Source: Nilaparvata lugens (taxonomy: Eukaryota; Arthropoda; Insecta; Hemiptera; Delphacidae). From it: a DNA stretch of 64,000 nucleotides. Made by a program: the position numbers and the translations under genes. Below are positions 10,748 to 24,269 of the stretch, piece after piece; positions within the stretch are counted from its first letter, which is position 1; each line of letters opens with the position of its first letter. Location: positions 58,097,137-58,161,136 of the forward strand of contig NC_052504.1 of the NCBI RefSeq assembly GCF_014356525.2. The letters are read 5' to 3'. The notes below the pieces were generated by a model that saw only the letters and a program-made list of their open reading frames with translations, did not search any database and had not been told where the DNA came from.

Positions 10748-10913
10748 GCCTTGAGAGAGACAGTTGCACTGTCTGTTAATTCATAATCAAAATCCGGACT
10801 AAATACCACGAGAGCCAATCAGAGAAGCCTTCTATTAAAAAAAACCCTGCTCTGATTAATTCTCATGAAATTTAATCCTGATTGAAATTGAACATGTTTT
10901 TGTGCTACTGGGC
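10748..10913. mobile_element. Decayed MITE, GGCCCGGTTGCAC family
   Basis: Matches 833-982 in order: AGCCAATCAGAGAAGCC, CTCATGAAATTTAATC, TTTTTGTGCTACTGGGCC. The left end is badly eroded (CAGTTGCACTGT). Non-coding. Confidence 0.55.
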
Positions 10914-11779
10914 CTGATATTTTCATGTTTCAAAATCAGCTAAAAACTAAATCGAAAAAAACATAATATTTCCTTTGTAAATATAACTGCTCCTATTTCC
11001 TTTCATGATGTTATTACAACATAAGACAAACCTATTGTTATTTATAGATCACAAGTAAATTCTAAAGTTGTCAATTTAGATAGAAATTAAATTGAGTTAC
11101 ATGTTAGTTTACATCCAAATTTTCATCCCTAAGCTTGTGGTTTCAAGCTAAGATCAAAGAAATGAATCATATAATGGTAGTCAATAATCAAAGCGATTGA
11201 ATAAACTCTATTCAGATTTATGCAAATTCACATTATAAAATAATCCCACTTTAATATTTATGATTGTAGAGTTTAGGAAATGTGAAATCAGCCACAATAA
11301 ATGATATAATATTATGAATGGACTCTTATGTATGAATGGACTTCCATGGAAGAAAGAATCAGTGGATTGGCTGCTTTTACACTTTTGGATGAGTGAAACG
11401 AAAAGTAAGCGACAGGCTATGCCAAAAATTCCAGAATAAGCAAGAGACCCATGGATACCAGAGTCATCAAATTCCGAATCAACCTAATTTGGAATTCAAT
11501 CTTCAATTGCCAAAGCAAAAATAACATGATCACTGCTAATTTGATAACTGTCAACGGGAAATGTTAATTGCCAATGAATAAAGTCGAGGGCGACTCTTAA
11601 GCTTCGCCCCATATCCTACAAAATTCGCTGCAATTAGACTACTCTTATACAGAGCACTTCCAACACATCAATTAATTATTTGAATGATTTGACTTGAATA
11701 TTTTCATGCCAAGTGTGACCTAGTCTCAAAAACGATTATAACAATTTTGGTAGGAGTTAGATTATAAATGTTTCACAAA
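10914..11779. other. Unassigned AT-rich sequence
   Basis: No protein or recognised element. The right part probably belongs to the Helitron-like element whose 3' end is at 11825, but its 5' end could not be found. Confidence 0.5.
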
Positions 11780-11825
11780 AATAATTTTATCTTTTAATTC
11801 CTGTAGCGAAGCACGGGTGCCCTGA
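11780..11825 (+). mobile_element. Helitron-like 3' terminus
   Basis: GTAGCGAAGCACGGGTGCC followed by CTGA (11822-11825) and T. GCGAAGC is the same mini-hairpin core used by the family-1 and family-2 elements in this window, and the GTGCCCTGA ending matches that at 377. The extent upstream is unknown. Confidence 0.5.
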
Positions 11826-12133
11826 TAGTACAACTATAAACACTTACTTAATGAGTGTGACGTAATACAATATCCTCATAATCGACTCTATCTACTCACA
11901 TTCAAAACAGCGATTACTGTATTACTGTGAATAACTCGAGCTCTCACCTGAAAAAAAAGAAAGAGCATTTCTAAGAATAATATGAAATATGAAATAAATA
12001 TAATTAAAAAATTATTTTAAAATGCTATATACATGATAGGTATTGAATAATTATTATATCAAATATAATAATTCGTATCTTATTGTGGATAGACGTCTGT
12101 AAACATATTGAACTAATACAACTGTGATACGGT

Positions 12134-12842
12134 CGGTTGTCCTCTGTCCATCACTTTGATGACACATCGGTTGTCCTCTGTCCATCACTTTGATGACACA
12201 TCGGTTGTCCTCTGTCCATCACTTTGATGACACATCGGTTGTCCTCTGTCCATCACTTGATGACACATCGGTTGTCCTCTGTCCATCACTTTGATGACAC
12301 ATCGGTTGTCCTCTGTCCATCACTTTGATGACACATCGGTTGTCCTCTGTCCATCACTTTGATGACACATCGGTTGTCCTCTGTCCATCACTTTGATGAC
12401 ACATCGGTTGTCCTCTGTCCATCACTTGATGACACATCGGTTGTCCTCTGTCCATCACTTTGATGACACATCGGTTGTCCTCTGTCCATCACTTTGATGA
12501 CACATCGGTTGTCCTCTGTCCATCACTTTGATGACACATCGGTTGTCTCTGTCCATCACTTGATGACACATCGGTTGTCTCTGTCCATCACTTTGATGAC
12601 ACATCGGTTGTCTCTGTCCATCACTTTGATGACACATCGGTGTCCTCTGTCCATCACTTGATGACACATCGGTTGTCCTCTGTCCATCACTTTGATGACA
12701 CATCGGTTGTCCTCTGTCCATCACTTTGATGACACATCGGTTGTCCTCTGTCCATCACTTTGATGACACATCGGTTGTCCTCTGTCCATCACTTTGATGA
12801 CACATCGGTTGTCCTCTGTCCATCACTTTGATGACACATCTG
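12134..12842. repeat. 34-bp minisatellite, about 21 units
   Basis: Tandem units beginning CGGTTGTCCTCTGTCC and ending TTTGATGACACAT, 34 bp each, highly uniform. Several units have lost one or two bases (CACTTGATG for CACTTTGATG; TTGTCTCTG for TTGTCCTCTG), giving 31-33 bp. There are no spacers between units, so this is not a CRISPR array. Open frames across it are compositional. Confidence 0.95.
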
Positions 12843-15800
12843 TTGTTCATATGCCTACACTGTAACCGTTTACTCAAGAATACAGTAGTATGAATATTGC
12901 GTTTCCTTTATTGATTAATCTACAGGAAATTATAATAGAATTATGATCTATAATATAATCAAATTATAATATTGTTGCAATTAGTAATCACAATAGACTT
13001 CTGATTGGATGCAAACAGGCTGTGCTACAAAAAACAAAAGCAAACTGTTCATAAATCCATCTAGGTGAAACAATACTAACATTTCGAGTAGCTTTTCACC
13101 AAATAAATCTAATCTCATTGAAGCATACACAAACGTAATCAAATCTTTCGAACAATGTACTCTTGTTGAGAGCGCGGTGAAGTTTATTAGGTTTATAGTA
13201 AAACAAAAGTGGAACCCCATTTGTTATCGTGTAACCTGCTAGAAACTGGAGAAAATCTCATCACTTTCCCTTTTTTTCCTAATTTTTCATTTCTTCTTTT
13301 TAACTTTTTCCATCATTCTTTTGTAATTTGTCATCAGTTTCTGTTTTATTGCCAGAGAATTTATTGCTCAATTTTGATGAAACTGCTTAGAATTTTGAGG
13401 GCGCTTGCCTTTATAATAAAACTACCATATATACCACCCTTTTGAAGTGAGCTGCCACAATGGAACAATGGAGGTGAAAACTCACCAGTCTTCAATTCCA
13501 TTTTCATATATTTTTTAAACATTTTTTCAAGGAAAAACCTTCATCATACCCCCTTCACTATTCATAAACCTTAGTATTAAACCTCACTATTAATCTCCAA
13601 ACTCTTAGATGAGTTTGAGCTAGCCGACTATAATGATCTACTATAATGACTTCAATGAACAAGCCCTGTGATCGTTGCGGCCAGATCGTCAATAATAATA
13701 TAATATTGTTGTCGAGTTATAGACTCACAAACATGGCCGCCTCACTTGAGCCTTCGACAAGTGCTAGTTGCCGTAGCGTTATTCGTTTACGCAAAAATAG
13801 TCAATATTTCAGCATAAATCTAACAAGGAATCATCCAAATTCATGAAGGAAGAGTTATTAGTGAGGAGCTCCAAAACAACGTTCTAACCTACTCAAACTT
13901 ATTTGGTGGAAGAATTTCATGAAGAGGCTGGTCTACTGCTATGACAAATGCCTCAACCTTCACGGCAATTATGTTGAAGAATGATCATGAGTGTAAGTAA
14001 CTTTAAAACTTTTAGTGAAATATTCTCTCAAATAAATTCGTATTTTATTCAGATTAAAAGATAAATGACGCTCATATATTTCTTAGACATCCTCGTCTAT
14101 TAATACAACTTTCTTCTTCATCTCTTTAGATACTTCATTATCACTCCTTCCCATTTTTATCATCTATCTTCTTCATACCATTTTTAGTTCTTTACCCACG
14201 TATTATATTCAGAAGGTTAATTCAATTTCTCGTTAAGAAGATTAGCAAGGAAAATAATTTCGAGAAGGATGATAAAGTGGATGATTAAAACCGTTGAAGG
14301 ACAAGAAGAGACAAAGAGAAACACTCGAATCATGTATAATTCCTGAATTCTCACATTAGATTTTTGACTTTTCTTCACTAAATAATTTTTATTATAATTT
14401 TCCTTGTCAATCTGTCTAGGTTTATTTCTTGTACTCTCTTGGTTTATTTATTTGGTCTTATTTATTTATTTAGTGATAGCTCCACTCATTGAATTTCGAA
14501 TAAATGCCTTTATAATCATAGTTCTAACTCACTATCACAAAATAAGGTGGTGTACCAGTGCCACCTGCAGACATAATTTGAAACCAGCGAAAGTGAAATC
14601 GAGTCGTTGCTTGCTCGTGATTGGCTGGAAGCGTGGCTAGTTGCGATCTAATCATTATTGCAAGATGGGGTTTGAGACGGTCCTCTCACTTGTTCTCCTA
14701 TTGGCTAAAATTCAATTGCTGGTTTGATCCTCTGTTATTCTCAAATTGACTTTGAGATTACCATTAAAGGAAATTTCATCATCTTCAACAAGATTCTAAG
14801 TTTGTTTCTTCATCGAAGAGTTGAACCACACGCTCTACCAAGAATAAGCATTTGTAACACCACATTGAAACTCATAAATAAATCTTATTGAGATCAACAG
14901 TATGAAGATGTTAGAGTTCTGAGATCCAAGATGTCCCCAACTTGAAATGAAGTTGGAATCCAAGCTATTTTAATTAATATTCGAATCAATACAGTATTCA
15001 TATGAGTATCAATATTCTGTCCTAAATTTGTATTCTCTTTCATGTTTTTCCCCATTACATTCCTCTTAATTTTCTTTTTCCATTCCTTCTCACCTTCTGC
15101 AATGTTTTCAAGAACAATTCTCACTTTATAGTGCCTGGAAAAATGCACATTTTTATCCTCCAAATAAGAATAATTCAAAAATGAATAAATCATTATGAAG
15201 TAGCGAAAATTTGCGTTTCATAAGTCATCAAACATCTTTTTAAGAAATGTACAAGAATATTTTTACCGGGTCATTAACTTATTCGAATACTGTAATTCTC
15301 TGTCTCATATTCACTTTTCAAATAGATTGTATACCTGATGTAGAAATAAGCTTATATTAATGCAATGGATACATTCATTCTGATAACCTGTGAGAAATTG
15401 TTTACCTTACTCTAATATCTGGAATAAATGCATGGTTCTACAATATACTGTTGTTATAGCTAGAATATAACAACGTAGTATGGAACAATAAAATAAATTT
15501 GACTGTTTGAGGAATACTTGAGATACGTAAATGGGGCTTTTATAACACACAGTCTTGTGATTCATTGCTGCTGATAAAATCTTCCTGAAGTTCTTAATAA
15601 ATTGTCTCTGCCGTCTTTTATGGAGCGATTTACATTCTTCTCGAGGTGATATTACCTGCAGGTAAGGTACGTGCTAAACTGAAAGTGTGAGCTACATTAT
15701 TGAGGTGGGGTAATCTTGCAATTCATTGTTCACTCTTGAAGTTAATAGTCTTGAATTCCTTTAAAAGTAGCATATTGCTTCAAAAATAGTATGAAAAAAT

Positions 15801-16539
15801 GTACTTTTTCATAAATGGGATCAATATTTCATCTCAGAGTTCCTATGATATTTCAAAAATTGGGAGTTTGTGTGTTGCTTTGAAGTTGTCTCAATACTAA
15901 GATTTGGTTCAATTCTCTTTCATAAATTCCACAGCCTTCTGCCCATACGAGCATTTGTTCATACCTATGATATTATTTTTTGGGGTATTTTTTTCTATGG
16001 TGTTTTCTATGGAGATAATTGAAGTCCATTCATGATACCTGATTGAATATATTGACTGAATTACATCCATTTTACGATTCAAATCTGAATCATTACATAA
16101 GTATATACCTAATAAATTATATTGTATATTTATATTGATGTATTATTTTATTTATTCGTTTGATCAATCAGTAGAATAATTATTCTAGCAAAAACAAACA
16201 ACGCATTCAACCAAACCAGAGAAGCACATCATGATAATACTATTTCTCATTCCTAATTACCGCATTTTGTGAGCAGAAAAAGCTGTTGAAAATAACAGAA
16301 ACCATCAAAGAACGAATTCTGATGCGATGGAAATTTCAAAATTGCGTGCAAGCTAACCTTTCTCCCAACTCTCAAGCTAACCTTTCTCCCCCCGAAATAT
16401 TGTGCTCCGAATAAAAAAATGGGTCACGCAGTTGGAGAGCTGCAACGAATTTCTGAATTTTGGAGCAGGTTCGAGAGTGGTGAGTGGTAGGAGAGGGTGG
16501 TTTTTGTGGAACACACTGTTTAATCGTGTAATGTTTGAT
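12843..16539. other. Unassigned 3.7 kb
   Basis: No transposon end, repeat array or recognisable protein was found. Open frames reach at most about 100 codons (14894-15193 minus), with no domain I can identify. A near-duplicate of AGCTAACCTTTCTCCC lies at about 16350-16390. Host exons or introns cannot be excluded. Confidence 0.45.
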
Positions 16540-16710
16540 AGCTCTCCTCACTCCACCATCACACTCTCTCTGTATCACTATCTTTCTCTGTTCAACTCTC
16601 ACCCTATTTCACTCATTCACCATCTCTATTCTTCTCTCAATACCACTATCTCTCTTTTCCTCAATACACTACTTGTCTCTCCATCTTTGTCTTAACCTCT
16701 CTTTCCCGAA
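16540..16710 (+). repeat. Short pyrimidine-rich tract
   Basis: C/T-dominated sequence (CACTCTCTCTGTATCAC, TTCTCTCAATACC). Frames over it are compositional. Confidence 0.55.
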
Positions 16711-17289
16711 CGTGATTTCCATGAATGAAAATTGAAATAGTTTTCAACATTCCAGTGTTGATTTGTGAGAGAAAGCTGGCTTTTGGTGGTATTTATAATG
16801 TTTATTGAACACCCTCATAATTTTTGGTCGGTTTCGCTGCTTTGTTTCATGATTGGCGGAGTTTACACCAATCGATATACGTCTCTCCTCCACGCAATCA
16901 CTCTCTCTCCTCCTCCCACCACTAAAACACTCAAAGCGCACAACTATGAGGTACATTATTGCTCCATCTAGATATATACTAATATTTTGTGAATGTATTA
17001 TATCTATGTATATTTGGTGTAGCGCGTGCGTGTATTGGCGGGTGCGTGAGCCATTCAAGCAGCTATCACCGGATGGTACGAAGCACTATTTTCCTCTCAC
17101 TCACTTACTCATCGCGTCTTTGTTCCATTCACCCTAGTTTTCGCTAATATTCTCCCGTATTGTTATCCTAACTGCTCTGTTGTTTGGCTTTTATCAAATT
17201 ATCATTCTTGTTCATGGATCAATCACTATAAATAATGTGTAATTATTACTTTTTATTGACATTTACACAGATAACTACTTCTGCGAACA
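16711..17289. other. Unassigned sequence
   Basis: No recognised gene. A 104-codon minus frame (16744-17058) shows no identifiable domain. Confidence 0.5.
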
Positions 17290-17898
17290 GTAGACCTCGC
17301 TCATGAATACAACTTTCAATCTAATGAGAAGGGCCAGTACAGTAAGTACAGTATATTGTGAAGATTTTAACTTCAGCAGATCATTTACATACAAAATGAA
17401 GAATAACGGCGATAACACCGTACCCTGTCTGAGGCAGACCAAAAGATGTCAATTTTTCAGTGCTACCTTGATATACCTGATATCTATCCTGTAAATAGCT
17501 CCTAATAAGACATAGTGGTAGTCCTCTTATTCCATACCTGCCAAGTTTCGAAAATAAATTTTCGTGAGGGACCGTATCAAACGCCTTGGATAAATCCAAA
17601 AAACTGTGAGTGTTTTCCTATTATCATTCAAGCTCTGAGATATTTCTCTTGTAAAATATATTAATGCATCTTCGGTGCTTCTATCAGACTGAAAACCATA
17701 TTGATTTTTGTCTATTATGCTATTTTTAAAAATAAATTTTATGAGCTGGTCCTTTATTATTTTCTCAAATATTTTTGTAATATTAGAGAGCAGACTTATA
17801 GGTCGATAATTTATTGGGTTGCAAGGATCACCCTGTTTTAGAATAGGCATGAATAGAGCATAAAAATCTCTCCAATTAATGTCCAGTAACATTTTCAC
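17290..17898 (-). pseudogene. Non-LTR retrotransposon reverse transcriptase fragment
   Basis: Fragment of the RT domain of a non-LTR (LINE) element, read on the minus strand across at least three frames. Frame one (from 17898) gives NYRPISLLSNITKIFEKII, the hallmark start of RT block 2, then NQYGFQSDRSTEDALIYF. A frameshift near 17600 leads to DLSKAFDTVPHENL (RT motif A with the catalytic Asp). A further shift near 17420 gives RQGTVLSPLFFILYVND (motif B). The YADD catalytic box is absent, and both ends are truncated. The broken frames show it is dead. The family resembles jockey/CR1-group elements, but clade is not resolved. Confidence 0.8.
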
Positions 17899-18682
17899 CC
17901 AAAATTGAAAATAAGCTTGAAATTCGAGAAAATGTTATTAATAAATTGCAAATTGTTGGCAACTGTAGGTTCTATTAAATCGTTCACTACGAAGAGATAG
18001 CAGACCTCGTGTGTCTCCAGCGTTATTGTCCTGTCACCAGCTGGCTCATATCTTTGTTTATGAGTAGACTTGAGATGCGCGAGAATACTAGCGTCAGGTG
18101 ATCAATTTTCATAACGGTTAGGAAAGTTGTGTGAGTGCGCCACACCAGATTTTTATTTTTAGTAACACACTGACTGGAGACACTCGTAAAATCCGTTACT
18201 ATGGGGACGATTGATTGATTGCTGACGCTTTTGGAAAACTTCCTTTTTTATTTTTTCCAGCAGACCATGCGGAACATGGCATGTTTCATGAGCTTTTCTT
18301 CATTGTCAAACAAGTTTACCCAAGCACAATGTAAAATTTTTCATAAATGTTCAAACCATGCAGCTCAGAATAGCTCTTTCAATCTCTTAACAGTGCTCAA
18401 CGTAGACATTTGGAGATTTTTCCAGAGCTTCCAATTTTTATTGTGTTCGAAAATTTCATCGTTTGAAAAATGATAAAGAATGTATCTATTGGTGTCTGAT
18501 ATGCAGTGTATAAATCTTATTTCTTTATAGAATAATCATAACTTATTATAGAGTCTATAATCACAATGTAATCTTATGAAGATACGTAATAAAATTATTG
18601 GAGAATGCATTTTATCCAGCAGGTTGAATTATTCATCTGATAAATAAATTTCCTAATTTTCCGAATACTTATTTATAAATCA
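17899..18682. other. Mostly unassigned; possible MITE near 18005-18190
   Basis: CGTGTGTCTCCAG (about 18009) and CTGGAGACACTCG (about 18174) are imperfect inverted repeats about 180 bp apart, which might mark a small TIR element. No target duplication is clear. The rest shows nothing. Confidence 0.35.
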
Positions 18683-19704
18683 CTAGCCAGCAGGCTTCTC
18701 TCACCTTATCCGTCTAGCCAGTGGGATCCGCCTCTGAACCTCAACTGAATCTTCGAAAATGAGACCAGCATACTCGCTTCCTTCGCCTGTATATTACATT
18801 TGAACTTGCTTCCTCCCGTCAAAATAATCTGAAGAGAGTTCAGGCTTGAATGATAAAATATCAGATATCAGAATGATAAAATATTCAGTAAGCTAATTTC
18901 CATGTAGAGTTTTAGTTAAGACATTAAATGAGAACAAATTATTGTATTTTAGTCTATTTCTTCAAAAATTGTTGTCTCAAAGAACAATCTTCAAACTCTT
19001 CCAAGCTTCAATTTATTTAATAAATCTAGTTGAAACGCATTGAAAATCTAATGAAAAACTGGAGAAAGGAAACCCTCTAATTATCTAAACCGCCATCACC
19101 TAGGGCTGAACCCTACGTGTATCGAGTTAAAACTTTTGATTTCAATCATACTTGAAGATTCTGGGGAAATTTACTTCAAACATTAAAATATGTTGATGAA
19201 CCTGAATTTCTGCAAAAATAGCCTATAGAAAAGACATAAGAGACATCAATTTTGAGCCTTCTTTCGGCGAAATATTGAAGTCATTTCAACATGAAGTTTC
19301 TTGACCTCAGCTGAACCTGTCTACGAAATTTCAGCATGATCTGTCAATGAGTTCTCGAAAGAGCTGAGGAATACAGAATAAAATTGGAAACTCACGAAAA
19401 AACCGCCGATATTGGACGTATCTTTGGCGTTATCTCAAAACCCTTTCAATGCGTAATTTTTACATCTTAACTGATCCTGTGTACCAAATTGACATTTTCT
19501 GTCAATTAGTTGTTGAAAATCTTTACAAACGCGAATTATGGACGAATCTTTTAATTTTCTTCCAAATCTTATTTCTTAGTGCTTCTCTAGAAGGGCACAG
19601 ACATACCTGTCAAATTTGATCATATTTGGTCCAGTAGATTCTGAGCTCTGTTCATTCGTGAGTGAGAGAACGAGTGGATGAATCAGTGAATCAGTGTCGA
19701 TAGA
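18683..19704 (-). mobile_element. Old Helitron-like element related to family 1
   Basis: On + it begins CTAGCCAGCAGGCTTCTCTC after an A. This is a decayed form of the family-1 3' end, and the next ~130 bp follow the same order (CCGTCTAGCCAG, GAGACCAGCATACTCGC). The far end (19560-19704) matches the family-1 5' end (TTTGGTCCAGTAGATT, then GAGTGAGAGAACGAGTGGATG) and stops at GA|T. The interior of about 0.8 kb is different from family 1. It lacks the second half of the 3' palindrome. No coding. Confidence 0.6.
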
Positions 19705-21184
19705 TCTATCACTCAAATAGATTATCTATTTATCTTTTAACTGATTTCATCATCTTTCTAATATAATTTGACGACAATCGAACTCTATGGTTAATAAATA
19801 GTTGAATATTTATTACTGAGTAACTAGAATATTTCACTTCGAAGGGGTCTCCTAGACATAGAAGATATTTTCTTTTCAACCCCAATTGAGAATCGTTCAA
19901 ACACAAACATTTGCAACATCAGTTTATATTATATTCTGACATTTTGAAGAATGAATTCTCATTTCGTACTCTTCACATCATTTGATGAGCTCCTAATTTT
20001 TCAACTAAAATATTGCACTAGTAAGAGGCAAAGCAATTGTGCAAAATTCAGTGGTAATTGTTTGAACAACAGCAGAGCAATAATTATTATTGAGAGAGGA
20101 TGTTTGGAGGAGCAAATTATTGGAAAAGGCAGCTTGAGTAATAGCTGTTTAAAGCTAGCGAACTGAGCTGCGAGCTAGCTTCTCCATCATAGTTATGACT
20201 GCCATTATTTTATGGTGGTCAACAAAGCTGCTACCATTTTTCACTTTTCCAACATTTTCCGCGTCATGTCCACATAACTTATTGTCAGAGTTCTTCAGCC
20301 ATTCGTTTTCTTTGTTTCCTTTTTGCCTATTTTCTTGTGTTTCTTCTTCCTCTTCCTAATCCTCTTCTCAATTCGATTAACATTAGCACTGTCTCTTCGG
20401 TTGAGTGTTGATGGTAAGCATAAGCTTGAGTATCATTTTCAAGTGTTGTGATTTATTACTTAATATTCAAGTTATGAGGGTAGAGTCCATCCATGTCGAG
20501 CCCGAGTTTCCAGTAGAACGAGTACTTTATTGCCAAATTGATAATTGGAAATACAAGTGAAATACAAAATTTTTAATTTATCATTTTTTTGAATTTATCA
20601 ATTTGGGAATGAATAATGATATCAATAAAAAGAATTAAACACTCAATTACATAATATAATAAATGAAACATACAACACCAAGAATGGACGGTATTTCTTC
20701 GATTTAATATGTAGATATAACACCCAATATTATATCATCGTTATTAAAATTGCATTTCATCATCATTTCGTTCAATAAGTCTCCATTTTTCGAAATTCAT
20801 TAGATTCATTTTCTCAAGCTACAATTAGTCTATAATGTTAGTGCATGAGTGGGCGAATAAAAATACTCTTCGTGAATAAAAAATAAAACACAATAAAAAA
20901 TCTTGTTCGAGTCAAAATTCCCGACAAATCATGCCCGACAAAATTATGGTATCTCAATCAGCGATATTGATGCTGATATTACTATGGAACTATTCTAAAA
21001 AGTTATATCCTGTCCAATTACCATTCTTCACATTCTTCCTGTTCTCCAGCATTTATCTATTCGTGATTTGTGAAAATTCTCATGGCATTTCATTTGAGAG
21101 CAGACGATTATTATGAATATCATTGATTACAAGACTCGTATATTATCTGGCACTGGCTACTACAAATCATGATATACAATATTT
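19705..21184. other. Unassigned 1.5 kb
   Basis: No recognised gene or element. Open frames are at most about 70 codons. Confidence 0.5.
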
Positions 21185-21540
21185 AATTTATTTATTTGCA
21201 ATACAAATGAGACTAATGTAATAACATTGGTAGATATACAATTACAATACAATTCTAACTGAATGAAGACAGAACTTCCTCCAACATAAAACTTCTAGGA
21301 ATTATTACAACGATTAACTCATTCAGTCATAGCGTGACAGAACTCATTCAAAGTTAAAATGATCATGATTCGAACTTTTCATGTTAAAAGATTTTCTTGG
21401 TGCTAGAACAAACCGTACACTTCTTGAAAACAGCTTTCTTTCCAGGATAGCTTTGTTAAACCAATCGGAGGTTTTCCAGTTCTTCACTCCCCCTAGGCGG
21501 TAATGGACTATGTCTGATTCTACTTGGTTCGAAATCTAGA
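21185..21540 (-). pseudogene. Possible piggyBac-type transposase C-terminal relic
   Basis: On the minus strand a frame reads RIRHSPLPPRGSEELENL, a stop, then KKAVFKKCTVCSSTKKIF and, after more stops, SSVTL*LNEL. A CxVC pair downstream of a basic stretch, followed about 25 residues later by a V-x-L-(C)-L pattern in which TGA sits where Cys would be expected, resembles the cysteine-rich C-terminal domain of piggyBac transposases. The region then runs to an AATAAATAAA stretch on the minus strand. This is inference from a handful of residues. It could also be the 3' end of a LINE. Confidence 0.35.
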
Positions 21541-22879
21541 TAAAATCTGTTTCAGAAATCATGTTTATGCAGATTATTGACTGACTTTAGTTCATGTTAA
21601 AGTTGAATTGTTCCCCTGGCTTCCTACACCTATTCTTCTAACCTTCTTCTCCTTCTAAACCTATGGCTAACTCTTCAAGGCATTTGTTTGTAAGTATTGG
21701 AGTGTAGTCAAAAGTCATGCAGTTTGCAATTATTTTTTTGGTCTTACCTTAAATTTATTTTTCCACTAAAATTTTCTTAACTATCCAACTTTGAAGTTTC
21801 TGTTTCTGTAGGAGAAGTGGATGAGGTGAATATTACCTACATAAACAATTTCATATCTGATCAATGTGATTAGCCATTTCATAAAGAGAGTCGTTGATAT
21901 ATTTCAAAGTTTTTAATAATAAAGGGTACTACAAGTTTTCATATTGTTCTTATTCATCTGATCAATGTGATATCTGATTAGTTGGAATAGGACTATAGTA
22001 CTGTACTTCAAAACTTATCAAAAGGACGCATGCGTTTTGCGATTTCGGAGCGTTATTGGAGGTATTCCTTCTTTCAAAGAAGGAAAATATATGAATCTAC
22101 TTAATGTATGTATTTTGATAATGTAATTGATTATAATTAATTTATGTAATCATTTTGAGAATTTTGTTTCAGACAGGGTTATCTGATCTGCTAAGATGGC
22201 ATGAAATCAGTGATGAATAGGCCTACTCTCCGTCTCCGGCTGAATACTAGGAGTAGAGCTATTCATTTTGTAATGACGTCTACATTTTGCTTATGTCATG
22301 GTATTAAATATGGCAGTTAGGATCTGAACTTACTAACTACAAAATTTTATTTACATTTTGCTTTCTGTGAATGAAACTCAAAGCCAGTGTTCAAAAATTA
22401 CGTTTGTGAACTTGTATTTTGCTCTGATAATTCAGAAGCTCATGTTTCAATCATGTTGTTGCACTTCATCTGCCATTGGAATTTGTTTACTGCAAGATTC
22501 TCATCTGAGATAGTTTGTTGCTTTCTGGATGTATTTTGCAATCTCTTCTCTTTTATCTCTTATAATTACTCAGTTTATCCTCTCCTATTCACTGTAATAT
22601 ATCTACTATAAGGTATAATCTCTAAAAGATGGATCTCAGCCTTCCTCATACAGAAATCAGATACTTTCCTTTTGTGGAAAATCCAAGTTTCCAGTTAGCA
22701 AGGGTAGTTAGGGTGGCGGAAAACTTTCACGATTTTACGAGCGATTCGTAAAATGGTGGCGGGGTGCCTCCCCCTCCTGCTACACCCAACTTGACACTAT
22801 CTTATGCATGTGCAGCTTGCCATGAAACATTCAGACATCACTTAAGACTAATAAAGTAGGGTGCCACTGATATTGAACT
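21541..22879. other. Unassigned sequence
   Basis: No gene or element recognised. A short GC-richer patch (GGTGGCGGGGTGCCTCCCCC) lies near 22750. Confidence 0.5.
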
Positions 22880-23420
22880 TCGACAGGTGCTTATTAGTTC
22901 TTCGTTTTCTTTCCGTTCTTCTCTCTTCCTGTTTTCTCATCTGTTTTTTTCTTTCCATCTTTGAATTCATCGTCACTTCTTACATCATCAACTCTTGCTT
23001 CACCTCCTCTCACTCCTCCTCATCATCATCTACATCAATCAACCTCCCTCCCATTCCTTTATATTCTTCCTCAGTCACCTATCACTCATAATCAATTCTT
23101 TTAGTTGAACGAATTATCCTCTTTTTCTTGTCCTTATCCTAATATTTTGCATATTCCTCCTCCTCCTCCTCCTCCTCCTCCTCCTCCTCCTCCTCCTCCT
23201 CCTCCTCCTCCTCCTCCTCCTCTCCTCCTCCTCCTCATCCTCCTCCTCCTCATCCTTCTCATTCTCCTCCTCCTCCCCCCAACGTCATCCACATCTTCAT
23301 CTTAGTTCTTCTGCTATTCCATTTTTTTCACTTTCTCTCCTAATCAGGCCTCCTTTTCCATCTTCATCAACATCTTCCCTGTTCAGTTCTTTTCTTATTC
23401 GATTGTATAACTTGAAAGTT
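22880..23420 (+). repeat. Pyrimidine-rich tract with (TCC)n microsatellite
   Basis: C/T-dominated for over 500 bp, with an uninterrupted (TCC)n/(CCT)n core at about 23155-23275. The core reads as poly-proline or poly-leucine in translation; these are compositional. TTAGTTCTTCTGCTATTCC at about 23302 matches a motif shared with the other tracts. Confidence 0.85.
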
Positions 23421-24269
23421 GACCTACCATAGCAGCTCCCTTAATACATGAACAAGAAACCAATGCCATCTATCAGCTCACTTGGAAAACAACTGAGAAA
23501 GTCATATAGGCTGATTGTGATCGAAGATGGAGGCGTGGCCTAATAAGCGACTGCCAATCATAGTCTAGAAGTGCAGAAGCCTCATTTCTGCAGCTTGAAT
23601 GCCATTTTTTCTGGTATGAGTAAAACTGTTACCGCCATTTAAGTAAGTTGGAATGTAAGATCTTAATCTTACTTCTTCATTTTCCTCATCCTAATTTTGT
23701 ATTCAAATTCATCAATCAATTTATAAATTACAATAGTTGATGTTGGAATATCAAGATAATTATGAGAATTTTCCATTGAATATGCCAACAAAATCTAAAA
23801 TAGACCTTATTAGGCCTATATATAGTAGACTTAATAAGAAACAATGATAGGGAAAATTGAAAACCCACAAGTGATGGATAGAGCAAATGAGAATGTGCAG
23901 CTAGAAAGAGTTTGGAAATGAGATAATATGAAAAATAATTCTCGAGAGTAAAGGAATGACCATTTATGAGAAATGAGCAGAACACTGACTTACCTAGCCA
24001 AACAGTTCATTTTCCATGAGCCCATAAATAATAAATAGATCTAGTGGTCCAAAATTTGGTGCAATATAATATTTATACAAAAATTCAAGTCACTCAAAAA
24101 TTCTCTGTAGTATTTCCTTTGTGATCTCGTGATCACTTAGATGAGCACATGAACAAATGCAGGGATATAGCACTGGGAATACACTAGTTGAGACAAGCCT
24201 GAATTTTCAACAGCTTAAAATATGAGCAGGAACATACAAGTGGAGGGAAACGTTACTTTCGTTTTGTTT
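23421..24269. other. Unassigned sequence
   Basis: Nothing recognised beyond short chance frames. Confidence 0.5.

Noticed and set aside
12134..12842. CRISPR-like array of 34-bp repeats
   Set aside because: The units abut directly with no unique spacers, and the context is eukaryotic. It is a minisatellite.
23105..23305. Poly-proline protein
   Set aside because: Translation of a (TCC)n microsatellite; the same applies to 45660-46040.
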